From an uncultured Alphaproteobacteria bacterium (GTDB taxonomy: Bacteria > Pseudomonadota > Alphaproteobacteria > RF32 > CAG-239), in contig CAJTLY010000008.1 in the NCBI GenBank assembly GCA_910577095.1, positions 11,777 to 75,776 of the forward strand: 64,000 bases of DNA, given 5' to 3'. Shown one piece after another: positions 25,748 to 34,573 of this stretch; position 1 is the first letter of the stretch, and the number at the start of each line of letters is the position of its first letter. The position numbers and the translations under genes are program-made. The notes under the pieces are model-generated. The model saw only the letters and a program-made list of their open reading frames with translations, was not told the DNA's origin and searched no databases.

Positions 25748-26932
25748 TTATCGGACAGAGTCAATCATTTCCAGCAGCAGTTTCAGATTTCTCAAAGACC
25801 GCTCCCGGATATTTTTGGCTTTGTTTTTCAATTCGGACTGCAACCGTGCATAAGCGGCCCCGTCCATTTCAATGGCCTGCTGCATCAAAGGCACCAGGTC
25901 CGCATTGTTTTCATATACCAAACTGTTGGTATGATTAAATTCGTAAGCTGCGGCAAATTTAGACTGAATAAGACAGAGCTTGGCAAAACCGTAAATCAGT
26001 TGAAAGCTGCCGCTGGTTCCCATTGAAACATAACGGTCGTGATCCGGATTTTCCGGGTCCAGCAGACACAGAAAAAAGTCGGCTTCTTCCATGGCGGCAA
26101 ACATTTCCCGATACGGCAAACGTCCTCTGATATCAAAATATTTCGCCGCGTCCCCGTCAATTTGCAACTTTTGTCCGGCACCGACGACAATCACTTTAAA
26201 TTTGTCGGTCAGTTTTGCCAAACGACGCACCGACGCAATCAACAGATCATAATTTTTACGCCACGACGAAATTCCGCCCACCACGATAAATTTGGTAATA
26301 TCTTTGCTTTTGGGCGTTATCTTGACTTTTCCGAAATAATGGGGATTAACGATATAAAAACGGGACGAATACGGATTGTGCAAATCAACCAACGCGATCT
26401 GGTTACGGTTAATGCCCTGTCTTTCCATATGATGCTGTATAAAAATCATTTTTGACATATCGGCGGCAATGTTTTTGTAATAGTCGGTTACAAGCGGCAT
26501 TTCCGGCGCATTCGTCGCGCCGCCGCCCACATATTTAATCGCCGAATTAAACACAATATAGCGGTATTTACAAATGGCGGCCGCACTCAGCAGCCGTTCA
26601 ATATCTTTCTCGCCCAAATTGTAAACTCTGACACTTCTCAGTGCGTCGCTCAAAAAATCCAGCCGTTCGTCACCGCAAACGGCAATATCGACATTATAGC
26701 CCAACTCGATAAAATATTTGGCAAAACCGGGAATAACCTCATAATGACAGTTGTTGGTTTCAACAATCAGTACACAGTTTTTACGGATATCGGCAATCAG
26801 TTGGTTACACGCCTTGCGGTTGCCGTCGCAGCGGATTTTCAATTTCACGCCGAAAATCTTCACCACTTTATGCGTCTTGACGGGAGTGGTTTCTACAGAA
26901 AATATTTTCTGCTTTAAGTCAGATATTAACAT
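25748..26932 (-). CDS. GT-B glycosyltransferase, tandem paralogue B (first gene of the operon)
   Basis: This 394-residue enzyme matches its downstream neighbour block by block: an N-terminal KIFSVETTPVKTHKVVKIFG segment, VLIVETNNCHYEVIPGFAKY, VVGGISSWRKNYDLLIASV, DFFLCLLDPENPDHDRY and GTSGSFQLIYGFAKL. The pair probably arose by duplication, with later change of acceptor. It has no membrane segment, so it acts in the cytoplasm on a lipid-linked or protein acceptor (inference). It is the first gene of the minus-strand operon that runs to the pyruvyl transferase fusion. An unusual inverted repeat lies just upstream. Confidence 0.85.
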   Translation of the reverse strand: MLISDLKQKIFSVETTPVKTHKVVKIFGVKLKIRCDGNRKACNQLIADIRKNCVLIVETNNCHYEVIPGFAKYFIELGYNVDIAVCGDERLDFLSDALRSVRVYNLGEKDIERLLSAAAICKYRYIVFNSAIKYVGGGATNAPEMPLVTDYYKNIAADMSKMIFIQHHMERQGINRNQIALVDLHNPYSSRFYIVNPHYFGKVKITPKSKDITKFIVVGGISSWRKNYDLLIASVRRLAKLTDKFKVIVVGAGQKLQIDGDAAKYFDIRGRLPYREMFAAMEEADFFLCLLDPENPDHDRYVSMGTSGSFQLIYGFAKLCLIQSKFAAAYEFNHTNSLVYENNADLVPLMQQAIEMDGAAYARLQSELKNKAKNIRERSLRNLKLLLEMIDSVR

Positions 26933-26983
26933 AATGTCAACTCGCCGGATTGCCAGATTAAGTGTAACAAAAAAGGTTCTCTT

Positions 26984-27071
26984 TGTTGCTACACCAAATT
27001 TGCTTAAAATTCAAGCGATTTATGCAGGTTATACCGTTTCAAAAAAAAGCAAATTTTTTGCTGTAGCAACA
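26984..27071. repeat. Imperfect inverted repeat upstream of the glycan operon
   Basis: The left arm (26984-27005, starting TGTTGCTACA and ending TTTGCTT) is nearly the reverse complement of the right arm (27047-27071), with a few extra bases in the right arm and about 40 bases between them. It fills the gap between era and the first glycosyltransferase. It could be a long hairpin in the leader, a regulator site or the remains of a small element. Confidence 0.5.
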
Positions 27072-27103
27072 GTTTTTGCATAGTCTCGCCATTTTGCAAT
27101 ACG

Positions 27104-28015
27104 TCAAACGTTATAAATCAGTCCCCAATCCTGATAACGGGCCGGATCCTCACTCCAATTCTCGCGCACTTTAATAAACAAAAAAAGATGGATACGCTCT
27201 TCCAGCAATTCTTCCAACTCCAACCGGGCCGTTTGTCCGATCTTTTTGATCATCTCGCCGCCGCGGCCGACAATAATTTTCTTTTGCCCTTCCCGTTCAA
27301 CAAAAATCGTCATTTCGGCACGGATCGAATTGTCGGAACGCCGTTCCCACAGTTCGGGTTCTACGGTGAGCGAATAAGGAAGTTCTTCCTGCAAGTACAA
27401 AAAGAGTTTTTCCCGCACAATTTCCGCCGCCAACAGACGAAGCGGCAAATCAGACATATGTTCTTCGGGATAATACCAGGGCGATTCCGGCAGATGGTCG
27501 GCCAGATAACGATAGAAATCATCAATATGTTCGCCGGTGGCTGCCGAAACCATAAACGTTTCGTCGAAATTGCCGTAAGCGTTCAACGCCGCTGCCAGCG
27601 GCAACAACTTTTCTTTGGCAATCAGATCAATCTTATTCAGCAGCAAAACTGCGGTACGATTTTGCTGATTCAACTCGTCTATAATCGCGCGGGTCTCGTT
27701 ATCAAAACCGCGTTTGGCATCTACAACCAATACAAGAATGTCACCGTCTGCGGCACCGCTCCAGGCCGATGCGACCATCGAGCGGTCAAAACGGCGTTTC
27801 GGCTTAAAGATCCCCGGCGTATCAAGGAAAATAATCTGCGTATTGTCATAAATCCCGATTCCCTTGACCAAAGTTCGGGTAGTTTGTGCCTTAGGAGACA
27901 CAATTGACACTTTTGAACCGACAAAATTGTTGGTAACGGTCGATTTTCCGGCATTCGGCGCCCCGATCAGGCTGACAAATCCGCAACGGCTCGGCCGGTC
28001 GTTATTTGTTTCCAT
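27104..28015 (-). CDS. era: GTPase Era
   Basis: Era is an essential GTPase that binds the 3' end of 16S rRNA and helps mature the 30S subunit. The 303-residue protein has G1 GAPNAGKST, G3 DTPGIF, G4 NKID and G5 SAATG, followed by a KH RNA-binding domain with IIVGRGGEMIKKIG. The frame is open 29 codons upstream, but ATG 28015 has GGAG at good distance and fits Era length. It overlaps rnc by 14 bases and is the last gene of the rpoZ operon. The rnc-era pairing is common in bacteria and links two RNA-processing functions. Confidence 0.96.
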   Translation of the reverse strand: METNNDRPSRCGFVSLIGAPNAGKSTVTNNFVGSKVSIVSPKAQTTRTLVKGIGIYDNTQIIFLDTPGIFKPKRRFDRSMVASAWSGAADGDILVLVVDAKRGFDNETRAIIDELNQQNRTAVLLLNKIDLIAKEKLLPLAAALNAYGNFDETFMVSAATGEHIDDFYRYLADHLPESPWYYPEEHMSDLPLRLLAAEIVREKLFLYLQEELPYSLTVEPELWERRSDNSIRAEMTIFVEREGQKKIIVGRGGEMIKKIGQTARLELEELLEERIHLFLFIKVRENWSEDPARYQDWGLIYNV

Positions 28016-28667
28016 GTTCCACTCCCAACAACGCCAGCATCTTCTCAGCTGCGTTTTGTTCCGCCATCTTTTTGTTCCGGCCGCTGCCTGATTGCGGTTC
28101 AATGCCGTCTATTTCAACCTGCATATGAAAAACCGGATTATGCTCAACCCCTTCGCGGCCGATCTCCGCATATCGCGGCGCGGACAATCCTTTTTCATGA
28201 GCCGCTTCCTGCAGCTGCGTCTTGGCGTCTTTGGGCGGTCGGGTATGGGTATCCACTAACGGCCGCCAGTGTTGCTGCACAAAATGAATCGCCGTTTCGC
28301 AACCGCCGTCCAGATACAGGGCGCCGATCACGGCTTCACAAACGTCACACAACACGTTGTCATTATGGCGTACGTCAATGCTTTCCGCCATTATATAACG
28401 ATCCAGTCCCAGCTTAAGCGCCATTTCGGCTACGGTTTCTTTGCAAACCAGCGCCATAAAACGCTGCGAAAGGTTTCCTTCCGGCTCGTCCGGAAAAACC
28501 TTATAAACCATCTCCGCAACCGAAACACCAAGCACACGGTCTCCCAAAAACTCCAAACGTTCGTAATTTTCTGACAATTTTCCGGTTTTGCTGGTATGAG
28601 TCAATGCCTGATGCAGCAAATGCGGATTTTTGAAACTGTAGTTCAGACTTGCTTCCAACTCTCTCAT
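28002..28667 (-). CDS. rnc: Ribonuclease III
   Basis: RNase III cuts double-stranded RNA, including the rRNA precursor. The 221-residue protein has the signature ERLEFLGDRVLG near residue 40 and the second acidic site DVCEAVIGALYLDGG near residue 113. A C-terminal double-stranded RNA-binding domain follows (from KTQLQEAAHEKG, ending KKMAEQNAAEKML). The length is normal. GGAG is 7 bases before the ATG. It lies 27 bases after lepB's stop and overlaps era. Confidence 0.96.
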   Translation of the reverse strand: MRELEASLNYSFKNPHLLHQALTHTSKTGKLSENYERLEFLGDRVLGVSVAEMVYKVFPDEPEGNLSQRFMALVCKETVAEMALKLGLDRYIMAESIDVRHNDNVLCDVCEAVIGALYLDGGCETAIHFVQQHWRPLVDTHTRPPKDAKTQLQEAAHEKGLSAPRYAEIGREGVEHNPVFHMQVEIDGIEPQSGSGRNKKMAEQNAAEKMLALLGVEHGNK

Positions 28668-28694
28668 TTTTTTCTCCGGCCGTTACGGCACAAA

Positions 28695-29426
28695 TTAATT
28701 GATTTTGCTAAACAGGCGACGCCATCTGATCTTTTTGGCCCAGGTCCATGGCTTATACCAGGCGCCCTCGTTAGGATCATAAGAAAAGAAAAGAAAACGC
28801 GCTTTGCCGACCAAATTCTCCGCCGGAACAAAACCGACGTTTACCCGACTGTCATCCGAACGGTCACGGTTGTCGCCCATCACAAAGAAATTGCCGTCCG
28901 GGACCGTCACTTCGGGAAAATTGTCTTCGCGCTCGCTGTCGGAAATTTCCAAAATGGTATGTTTTACGCCGTTGGGCAGCGTTTCTTCATATTGATGATA
29001 TCGTTCGGCGTGCCCGAAAGGATTGCGCAAAACAAAATTTTCGCCTTCCGTACGTTCCAGCATTTTCCCGTTTACATACAACCGGCCGTCTTCCAGTTTG
29101 ATTTTGTCACCCGGCAAACCGATAATTCTTTTGATAAAATCGGTACGGTTGTCTTTCGGAAACTTGAACACCACCACGTCTCCCTGCCGCGGTTCGTCAC
29201 TCCAAATCCGCCCTTCAAACAACGGCAGGCTGAAAGGAAAGGAATGTTTGGAGTAACCGTAGGTGTATTTGGAAACAAACAAAAAATCGCCCACATACAA
29301 ATTGGGATACATTGATCCCGACGGTATTTTGAACGGCTCAAACAAAAAACTGCGGATTAAAACGGCAATAACAATTGCATAAATAATCGTCTTAATCGTT
29401 TCCGACATATTTTCTTCTTTTTCCAT
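28695..29426 (-). CDS. lepB: Signal peptidase I
   Basis: LepB removes signal peptides from exported proteins at the outer face of the inner membrane. The 243-residue protein has one N-terminal membrane helix (TIIYAIVIAVLIRSFLF). It has the serine box FKIPSGSMYPNL and the lysine box FIKRIIGLPGDKI of the Ser-Lys dyad, and the later GDNRDRSDDSR box. Two upstream in-frame starts exist (29456, 29486), but ATG 29426 has AGAGG at good distance and matches usual length. It is within the rpoZ-era operon between acpS and rnc, the normal alphaproteobacterial order. Confidence 0.95.
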   Translation of the reverse strand: MEKEENMSETIKTIIYAIVIAVLIRSFLFEPFKIPSGSMYPNLYVGDFLFVSKYTYGYSKHSFPFSLPLFEGRIWSDEPRQGDVVVFKFPKDNRTDFIKRIIGLPGDKIKLEDGRLYVNGKMLERTEGENFVLRNPFGHAERYHQYEETLPNGVKHTILEISDSEREDNFPEVTVPDGNFFVMGDNRDRSDDSRVNVGFVPAENLVGKARFLFFSYDPNEGAWYKPWTWAKKIRWRRLFSKIN

Positions 29427-29489
29427 AATTCCTCTATCTCCTGCGTTTTTTGACATACTAATCTTTATTTTTATTTTATCAACCAAAAG

Positions 29490-29885
29490 CTAACAACTTT
29501 CAATCACCACCACGGCCTGAGCCAGCGGATAATCGTCGCTGAGACTCACCCACAAACGGGATGCGGGAATAATTTTTTTCAAAATTTCTTCAGCCTTTCC
29601 CGAAATATGAAACATCGGTCGTCCGCTTGCATGATGGACAATTTCGATTTCCGACCACGCCACGCCGTGAGCAAAACCGGTTCCCATCGCTTTCACAAAC
29701 CCTTCTTTGGCGGCAAAGCGTTTGGCTAACGAAGCGGCAAAGCGCTGCGGCCGGTCACGCAAAAGCTCCAGCTCCCGCTGCTCCTGTTTGCCGAAACACC
29801 GTTGCAAAAAACGTTCGCCGAACTTCGCATATGCCTGTTCAATCCGTTTGATATTACAAATGTCGCTGCCCAACCCGATAATCAT
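29490..29885 (-). CDS. acpS: Holo-[acyl-carrier-protein] synthase
   Basis: AcpS moves the phosphopantetheine arm from CoA to apo-ACP and so starts fatty acid and lipid A synthesis. The 131-residue protein starts MIIGLGSDICNIKRIEQ, with the metal-binding aspartate, and has the second site RFAAKEGFVKAMGTGF. The ORF extends 24 codons upstream into the previous gene, but ATG 29885 begins the conserved sequence, lies 1 base after the upstream stop and follows an AAGGTG ribosome site. Confidence 0.95.
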   Translation of the reverse strand: MIIGLGSDICNIKRIEQAYAKFGERFLQRCFGKQEQRELELLRDRPQRFAASLAKRFAAKEGFVKAMGTGFAHGVAWSEIEIVHHASGRPMFHISGKAEEILKKIIPASRLWVSLSDDYPLAQAVVVIESC

Positions 29886-29886
29886 G

Positions 29887-30453
29887 CTACACCTTATTGA
29901 TACTTTTTTTATTGCGTTTGGCCCGCTTAATCCCTTCCAACGCTTTTTTAAACACATAATAAGTTACGATCCAGGCAACAATATAATAAGGAATACATCC
30001 GACCATCATCGGAAAAATGATCGGCCACACATCACCGGCAAACGCCGAAAAATCAAACGTCATCAAAGCGTGCATGGCTTTTTCAAAAATACTCACAAAT
30101 TCAACTTTTCCGGTTTCGTGCTCGCCCAAAAACCACCGGCCGGTATAAAGCGTGGCAACCCAGATAAACGGAAACGTCCACGGATTACCCGCCGCCGTTC
30201 CCAGCGCACTGGCCAAAATGTTGCCCCGGACAATCCAGGCGGTAACGGCTGCCAGAACAAAATGAAAACCGACAAACGGCGTAAAAGAAATTGCAACGCC
30301 GCAGGCAACCCCGGCAGCAATCGAATGCGGCGTTCCGCCCAGCCGGCTGAGTTTTGCCACGATATATTGTCCGTAACGTCTCCAGCCCAACTTCGGCCAA
30401 AACCAGCCTTTCAGTTTTTGCTTCCAGTTTAACGGTTTTTTGCGACTAAACAA
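29887..30453 (-). CDS. DUF2062 membrane protein
   Basis: The 188-residue protein belongs to the DUF2062 family. It has about four membrane segments and a conserved GTPHSIAAGVACGVAISFTP region and a GNPWTFPFIW motif. Its function is not established; in other bacteria the domain occurs alone or beside glycosyltransferases. The start is TTG 30453: it has AAGGAG at 7 bases, and an ATG a little upstream is out of frame and hits a stop after four codons. The gene takes the place in the operon, between rel and acpS, where pyrE or pdxJ is often seen in other alphaproteobacteria. Confidence 0.85.
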   Translation of the reverse strand: MFSRKKPLNWKQKLKGWFWPKLGWRRYGQYIVAKLSRLGGTPHSIAAGVACGVAISFTPFVGFHFVLAAVTAWIVRGNILASALGTAAGNPWTFPFIWVATLYTGRWFLGEHETGKVEFVSIFEKAMHALMTFDFSAFAGDVWPIIFPMMVGCIPYYIVAWIVTYYVFKKALEGIKRAKRNKKSINKV

Positions 30454-30469
30454 ATTTCATCTCCTTCTG

Positions 30470-32608
30470 TCAGGCTGACCTTGCCACATAACTTACGACT
30501 TTTGACGATTTCAAATCCGCAATCACCAAATTCAGATGATCCAAATTTTTAATTTCTACATCGACAATAATTTCAAAGTAACTGACGGTGCGGTAGACAA
30601 TGTTCAGGTTGGAAATGTTGGCATTATTGCGCGCCATCAGATTCGAGATTTCGCCCAAACTGCCCGGTTCGTTGCTCAAAATCAGTTTCAGGCGTCCGGT
30701 ATGAGTCTGGTTTTCGGCGCCCTCGCCCCACGCAATGTCAAGCCATCGTTCGGGTTCGTCGGCAAAACGTTCCAACGACTTGCAATTGACCGTATGTACC
30801 GCCACGCCTTTCCCGGTGGTCACAATTCCGACAATCCGGTCACCGGGCAGCGGATGACAGCAACCGGCAAAATGCATTGCCATTCCCGGAATCAGCCCTT
30901 CAATCTTCAACGGTTCGGTGTTTTTCTTTTTGATCTTCTGAAAACTCGGAACCTTGATCGCTTTGACCACTTTTTCCAGCTTGGATTGCTTATAAGCCGG
31001 GTAAACAGCCTTCATAACATCCCAGCCGCTGACCAGTCCTTCGCCGACTTTGGCATAGATATCATTGACCGATTCTGCCTCAAAGTTCGGCATAACCGCA
31101 GTCAAGCCCTTTTCCGAAAACTCCAGCCCCTCGTTCTTAAACATTTTCTCCAAAATTTCCTGACCCAGCACAATAAACTGGTCACGTTTGGAAGAACGTA
31201 CATAACGGCGAATTGCCGCTTTGGCTTTTCCGGTAACCACGAAACGTTCCCATTCCGTGGACGGATGCTGCGCTTTTGAAGTGAGAATCTCCACCTGGTC
31301 ACCGTTTTGCAAAACCGTCCGCAACGGCTTGATCTCACCGTTGATTTTGGCACCGACACAGGTATCGCCGACCGAAGAATGGACAGCATAAGCAAAATCC
31401 ACCGGGGTCGAATTAATCGGCAACCCGATCAAATCGCCTTTCGGGGTAAAACAAAACACCTGATCGTTATACATTTCGAGCTTGGTGTTTTCCAAAAATT
31501 CCTCCGGATTGGAGGCGCGTTCCAAAATCTCCAGCAACTCTCTGATCCAGCGGAAATTTTTGCCTTCTGCCTTTTGTCCCTGTTTGTAAGCCCAGTGGGC
31601 GGCAATTCCCTTTTCGGCAATTTCATGCATTTCATAAGTACGGATCTGAACTTCGATACGGGTGTTGGCCGGTCCGATCACGCCGGTATGAATCGATTGA
31701 TAACCGTTTGGTTTGGGCGTAGAGATATAATCTTTAAACCGCCGCGGCACCATATGATACTTGCTGTGAATGATTCCCAGCGCCTGATAACAGGTGGCAA
31801 TGTCGTTAACGCAAATGCGAAAAGCCATGATGTCGGACAGCTGTTCAAACGAGGCATTTTTCTGCTGCATTTTGCGCCAAATCGAATACGGCGTTTTTTC
31901 GCGACCGGTCACCTGACAGACAACCCCGTTTTCGGCCATGTCTTTTTTGAGGCTTTCGATAATTTTCGGCACCAGATTGCTGCCCTGCTCGCGCAGAAAA
32001 TTTAAACGGGCGATAATAGAATCGTGGGCTTCTTTGTAAAGCTCGCAAAACGCCAGTTCTTCCAACTCGCTTTTAACTTCCTGCATACCGATGCGCTCAG
32101 CCAGCGGCGCATAAATATCCAGTGTTTCGCGGGCAATCCGGGTTCTTTTTTCCGGTGCCAGAAAATGCAGCGTGCGCATATTGTGCAAACGGTCGGCCAG
32201 CTTGATCAGCAATACCCGGATGTCTTCCGACATCGCCAGCAGCAATTTGCGAAAATTTTCCGCCTGTTTGGTATAAGTCGATTTTTGTTCAATCATCGCC
32301 AACTTGGTCAAACCGTCCACCAGCGAGGCGACCTGATCGCCGAACAACTGGCGCACTTCCTCAACCGTGGTATCGGTGTCTTCGACCGTGTCATGCAGCA
32401 AACCCGCAATAACGGAGGAACCGTCCAACTTAAACTTGGTCAGAATACCGGCCACTTCGACCGGATGGGAATAATACGGGTCGCCGGAAGCCCGAAGCTG
32501 CGCCCCGTGTTTTTTCATTGCAAAAACATAAGCGCGGTTCAGCGCGTCTTCATCGGCGTCCGGATCATAAGATTTCACCAAATCGACTAATTCATATTGT
32601 CTTAACAT
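30470..32608 (-). CDS. rel: Bifunctional (p)ppGpp synthase/hydrolase Rel (RelA/SpoT)
   Basis: Rel makes and breaks down the alarmone (p)ppGpp in response to starvation. The 712-residue protein has an N-terminal HD hydrolase with its metal residues intact (YYSHPVEVA and GLLHDTVEDTD). The synthetase domain has RRFKDYISTPKPNGYQSIHT, where RFKD is the charge pattern typical of bifunctional enzymes. A TGS domain (FCFTPKGDLIGLP) and a C-terminal ACT domain follow. Both activities should be present, as usual for the single long Rel of alphaproteobacteria. It lies 24 bases after rpoZ. The ribosome site is weak, so translation may depend partly on rpoZ (inference). Confidence 0.95.
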   Translation of the reverse strand: MLRQYELVDLVKSYDPDADEDALNRAYVFAMKKHGAQLRASGDPYYSHPVEVAGILTKFKLDGSSVIAGLLHDTVEDTDTTVEEVRQLFGDQVASLVDGLTKLAMIEQKSTYTKQAENFRKLLLAMSEDIRVLLIKLADRLHNMRTLHFLAPEKRTRIARETLDIYAPLAERIGMQEVKSELEELAFCELYKEAHDSIIARLNFLREQGSNLVPKIIESLKKDMAENGVVCQVTGREKTPYSIWRKMQQKNASFEQLSDIMAFRICVNDIATCYQALGIIHSKYHMVPRRFKDYISTPKPNGYQSIHTGVIGPANTRIEVQIRTYEMHEIAEKGIAAHWAYKQGQKAEGKNFRWIRELLEILERASNPEEFLENTKLEMYNDQVFCFTPKGDLIGLPINSTPVDFAYAVHSSVGDTCVGAKINGEIKPLRTVLQNGDQVEILTSKAQHPSTEWERFVVTGKAKAAIRRYVRSSKRDQFIVLGQEILEKMFKNEGLEFSEKGLTAVMPNFEAESVNDIYAKVGEGLVSGWDVMKAVYPAYKQSKLEKVVKAIKVPSFQKIKKKNTEPLKIEGLIPGMAMHFAGCCHPLPGDRIVGIVTTGKGVAVHTVNCKSLERFADEPERWLDIAWGEGAENQTHTGRLKLILSNEPGSLGEISNLMARNNANISNLNIVYRTVSYFEIIVDVEIKNLDHLNLVIADLKSSKVVSYVARSA

Positions 32609-32632
32609 CGGCCCGTATATTCCAGCTCGTGA

Positions 32633-33130
32633 CTATTCGTCAAATTCATCCAGATTGTCGTCACCGATCTCGGCGGCATCGTCAAAACCGAGATCTTCGT
32701 CTTCGCCGTCCAAATCAACGTCCAGATCGGCATCAACGGCTTCGTCGCTGTCCAGATCCAAATTATCGTCGTCAACGCCGTGAACCTGCATTGCGTCAGA
32801 CATTTCATTGTCCAGCAACAGCCCCGAGAACTGTTCGTCCAGTTCGGAAAGCTCTTTTTCCGCCGCCAGAATCTCCATTTCTTCTTCTTCCGGTTCCTCA
32901 ACTTCGACATATTTCTGCAGTCCCATCACCAGAGATTTTTGCAAATCTTCGATATTGACCTTTTCTTCGGCAATTTCGCGCAAAGCGATCACCGGGTTTT
33001 TGTCATTATCGCGCGAAACCGCGATCGGCGAACCGGCCGATATGTCCTTGGCACGCTGAGTTGCGACCATCAGCAGTTCATAACGGTTGGGAATTTTATC
33101 AATGCAGTCTTCGACTGTTACTCTTGCCAT
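32633..33130 (-). CDS. rpoZ: RNA polymerase omega subunit with long acidic tail
   Basis: Omega helps assemble RNA polymerase and, in some bacteria, forms part of a ppGpp site. The first 60-70 residues are standard omega ([20 protein letters not shown], then [11 protein letters not shown] and [14 protein letters not shown]). The remaining ~95 residues are a tail dominated by Asp and Glu with very little positive charge, much longer than the tail of E. coli omega (91 residues in total). rel follows directly, as in many bacteria. A good promoter lies 43-71 bases upstream. Confidence 0.95.
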   Translation of the reverse strand: MARVTVEDCIDKIPNRYELLMVATQRAKDISAGSPIAVSRDNDKNPVIALREIAEEKVNIEDLQKSLVMGLQKYVEVEEPEEEEMEILAAEKELSELDEQFSGLLLDNEMSDAMQVHGVDDDNLDLDSDEAVDADLDVDLDGEDEDLGFDDAAEIGDDNLDEFDE

Positions 33131-33172
33131 TTTTTTTACCTTCGTAGTTAATTAAAACAAAATTTTGCCCGA

Positions 33173-33201
33173 ACTATAGCCTTTTTACCGTCCGATTGCA
33201 A
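33173..33201 (-). promoter_or_regulatory. Sigma-70-type promoter of the rpoZ-rel-era operon
   Basis: Read on the minus strand, TTGCAA (33201-33196) and TATAGT (33178-33173) are 17 bases apart. The ATG of rpoZ follows 43 bases later. It is the only convincing promoter I see for the seven-gene operon. Confidence 0.65.
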
Positions 33202-33247
33202 TAAAAATCTGTTTTTAAACATTATAATAAACTGTTTTTATGTAATA

Positions 33248-34489
33248 TTATTTTAAAAATATCGGTTGAAAGACGATTCGGTACCTTATCTTCTCAAAAG
33301 CGTCCTTGACGGCCTGGTGGTTCTTTTTAACTTCCAGAACGTCATTCAGCGGCGCTTTGTACATTTCCACCATGCTTTGCATTGTCACGGCCACGCTCGG
33401 CGCAATCTTTTCGGGATAGGCGTTAAGCTGGTTTTGGTAGACGTTTCTCTTATACAAAAGCAGCGTCATCAGTTCCGGAGTTGACATCCTCAAAACCCGG
33501 TAAGCCTTAATCGTCTTGTCACAGGTATAGGCCCATTCTTCCATATTAAAGCCTTCTCCGGCGATAATTGCGCTGAATTCGTGTTCCATTCCCTGCATCC
33601 GGATTTTTTGCACCAGCCGCTGGCACGGATTGACCAAATCTTTGATGTTGGGCAGAATGGCACCGGTTCCTTTCGAATTTTCCCACGCATCCAGCAATGC
33701 GCCGGCTTCAATGATTTTAGCCTTGTTGTTGATGTTCTCCCCATAATCCGCCAACGCTTCCAGACTGCGGACCACCGCCTGAACGTCCTTTCCGGTCAGC
33801 GGCGATGTCGCGTCGGGCGAAATTGTCCGCAATCGGCTTTGCAGCGGTTCCTGCGGCGTTGCCCCCGGCGCATAATCTTCCGGCGGTACCGTTTCCATCA
33901 CTTTTTTGATAAATTTGGTATCATAACGGTTGGTTTGCGGCAACCGCTGAAATTTCATTTTTTCCCGGCTGACATCATTGTCTTTCCACAATTCGGGCAT
34001 CAACGCAAAATACAACGCCGGAGACATAAACTCAAGGTTTTCGATATCCGCCAACTGGGGCGCAACGCGTTTCGGAAACCGGTTTTTGGTTTCCTTGATC
34101 CCCGGAAGGTTGAGAACTTTTTCCGAAATGCCCGGAATTGTGTGCAAATAGGGACCGATGTACGGATAATACTCTTTCGGCGTGTTTTTGAGCTGCTCCA
34201 GCATTGTCTCCTCACCGGGCCATTTCAATCGGGTTTGGCGGGTTCCGTAACTGCGGATCGTCTGGGCAAAACCCTTGTCAAATATTTTGCCGATATTCCA
34301 GAAATAATCAAACTTACGGTCATAAACCGGTTTGGGGGCAAACATTTTCCGCAGTTCCTCCAGCGGCGGAATATCTTCTTTCATATCCACTTCAAACCGC
34401 CCGGCATAATCTGCCGGCGTCACCGCTTCCGCAGCCGCGCTTCCGAAAACAACGGTCGTCAGGACCAAACAGGCATATATAAATCTCAT
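33248..34489 (-). CDS. Large secreted protein of unknown function
   Basis: The 413-residue protein has a signal peptide (MRFIYACLVLTTVVFGSAAA, cleavage at about residue 21) and a soluble mature part with no membrane segment. Recognisable local patterns are IPPLEELRKMFAPKPVYD, YYPYIGPYLHTIPGISEKVL and DLVNPCQRLVQKIRMQG. They look like helical repeats, but I cannot match them to a family. Two cysteines (NPC and YTC regions) could form a disulfide. A TTG seven codons upstream is possible; ATG 34489 is better because the signal peptide begins there. It is single, divergent from gcrA, and no clear terminator follows. Confidence 0.75.
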   Translation of the reverse strand: MRFIYACLVLTTVVFGSAAAEAVTPADYAGRFEVDMKEDIPPLEELRKMFAPKPVYDRKFDYFWNIGKIFDKGFAQTIRSYGTRQTRLKWPGEETMLEQLKNTPKEYYPYIGPYLHTIPGISEKVLNLPGIKETKNRFPKRVAPQLADIENLEFMSPALYFALMPELWKDNDVSREKMKFQRLPQTNRYDTKFIKKVMETVPPEDYAPGATPQEPLQSRLRTISPDATSPLTGKDVQAVVRSLEALADYGENINNKAKIIEAGALLDAWENSKGTGAILPNIKDLVNPCQRLVQKIRMQGMEHEFSAIIAGEGFNMEEWAYTCDKTIKAYRVLRMSTPELMTLLLYKRNVYQNQLNAYPEKIAPSVAVTMQSMVEMYKAPLNDVLEVKKNHQAVKDAFEKIRYRIVFQPIFLK

Positions 34490-34573
34490 GGCATTTTCCG
34501 TATTTCTCAATTCTTATAAATTATACACCAATATTTCCATTAATAAAGAACTTCTGACAAAGAAAATGCTAGA

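Noticed and set aside
26751..27083. A 110-codon + strand frame that crosses the spacer between the glycan operon and era.
   Set aside because: Most of it is antisense to the glycosyltransferase gene and the rest covers the inverted repeat. It has no ribosome site or motif.
14343..27083. The glycan region as a mobile genomic island.
   Set aside because: No integrase, transposase, direct repeats or tRNA border is seen at either end, and base use by eye is not sharply different. It could still be old transfer, but I cannot support it.
30454..30466. ATG near the start of the DUF2062 gene.
   Set aside because: It is out of frame and ends after four codons. TTG 30453 has the correct spacing from AAGGAG.
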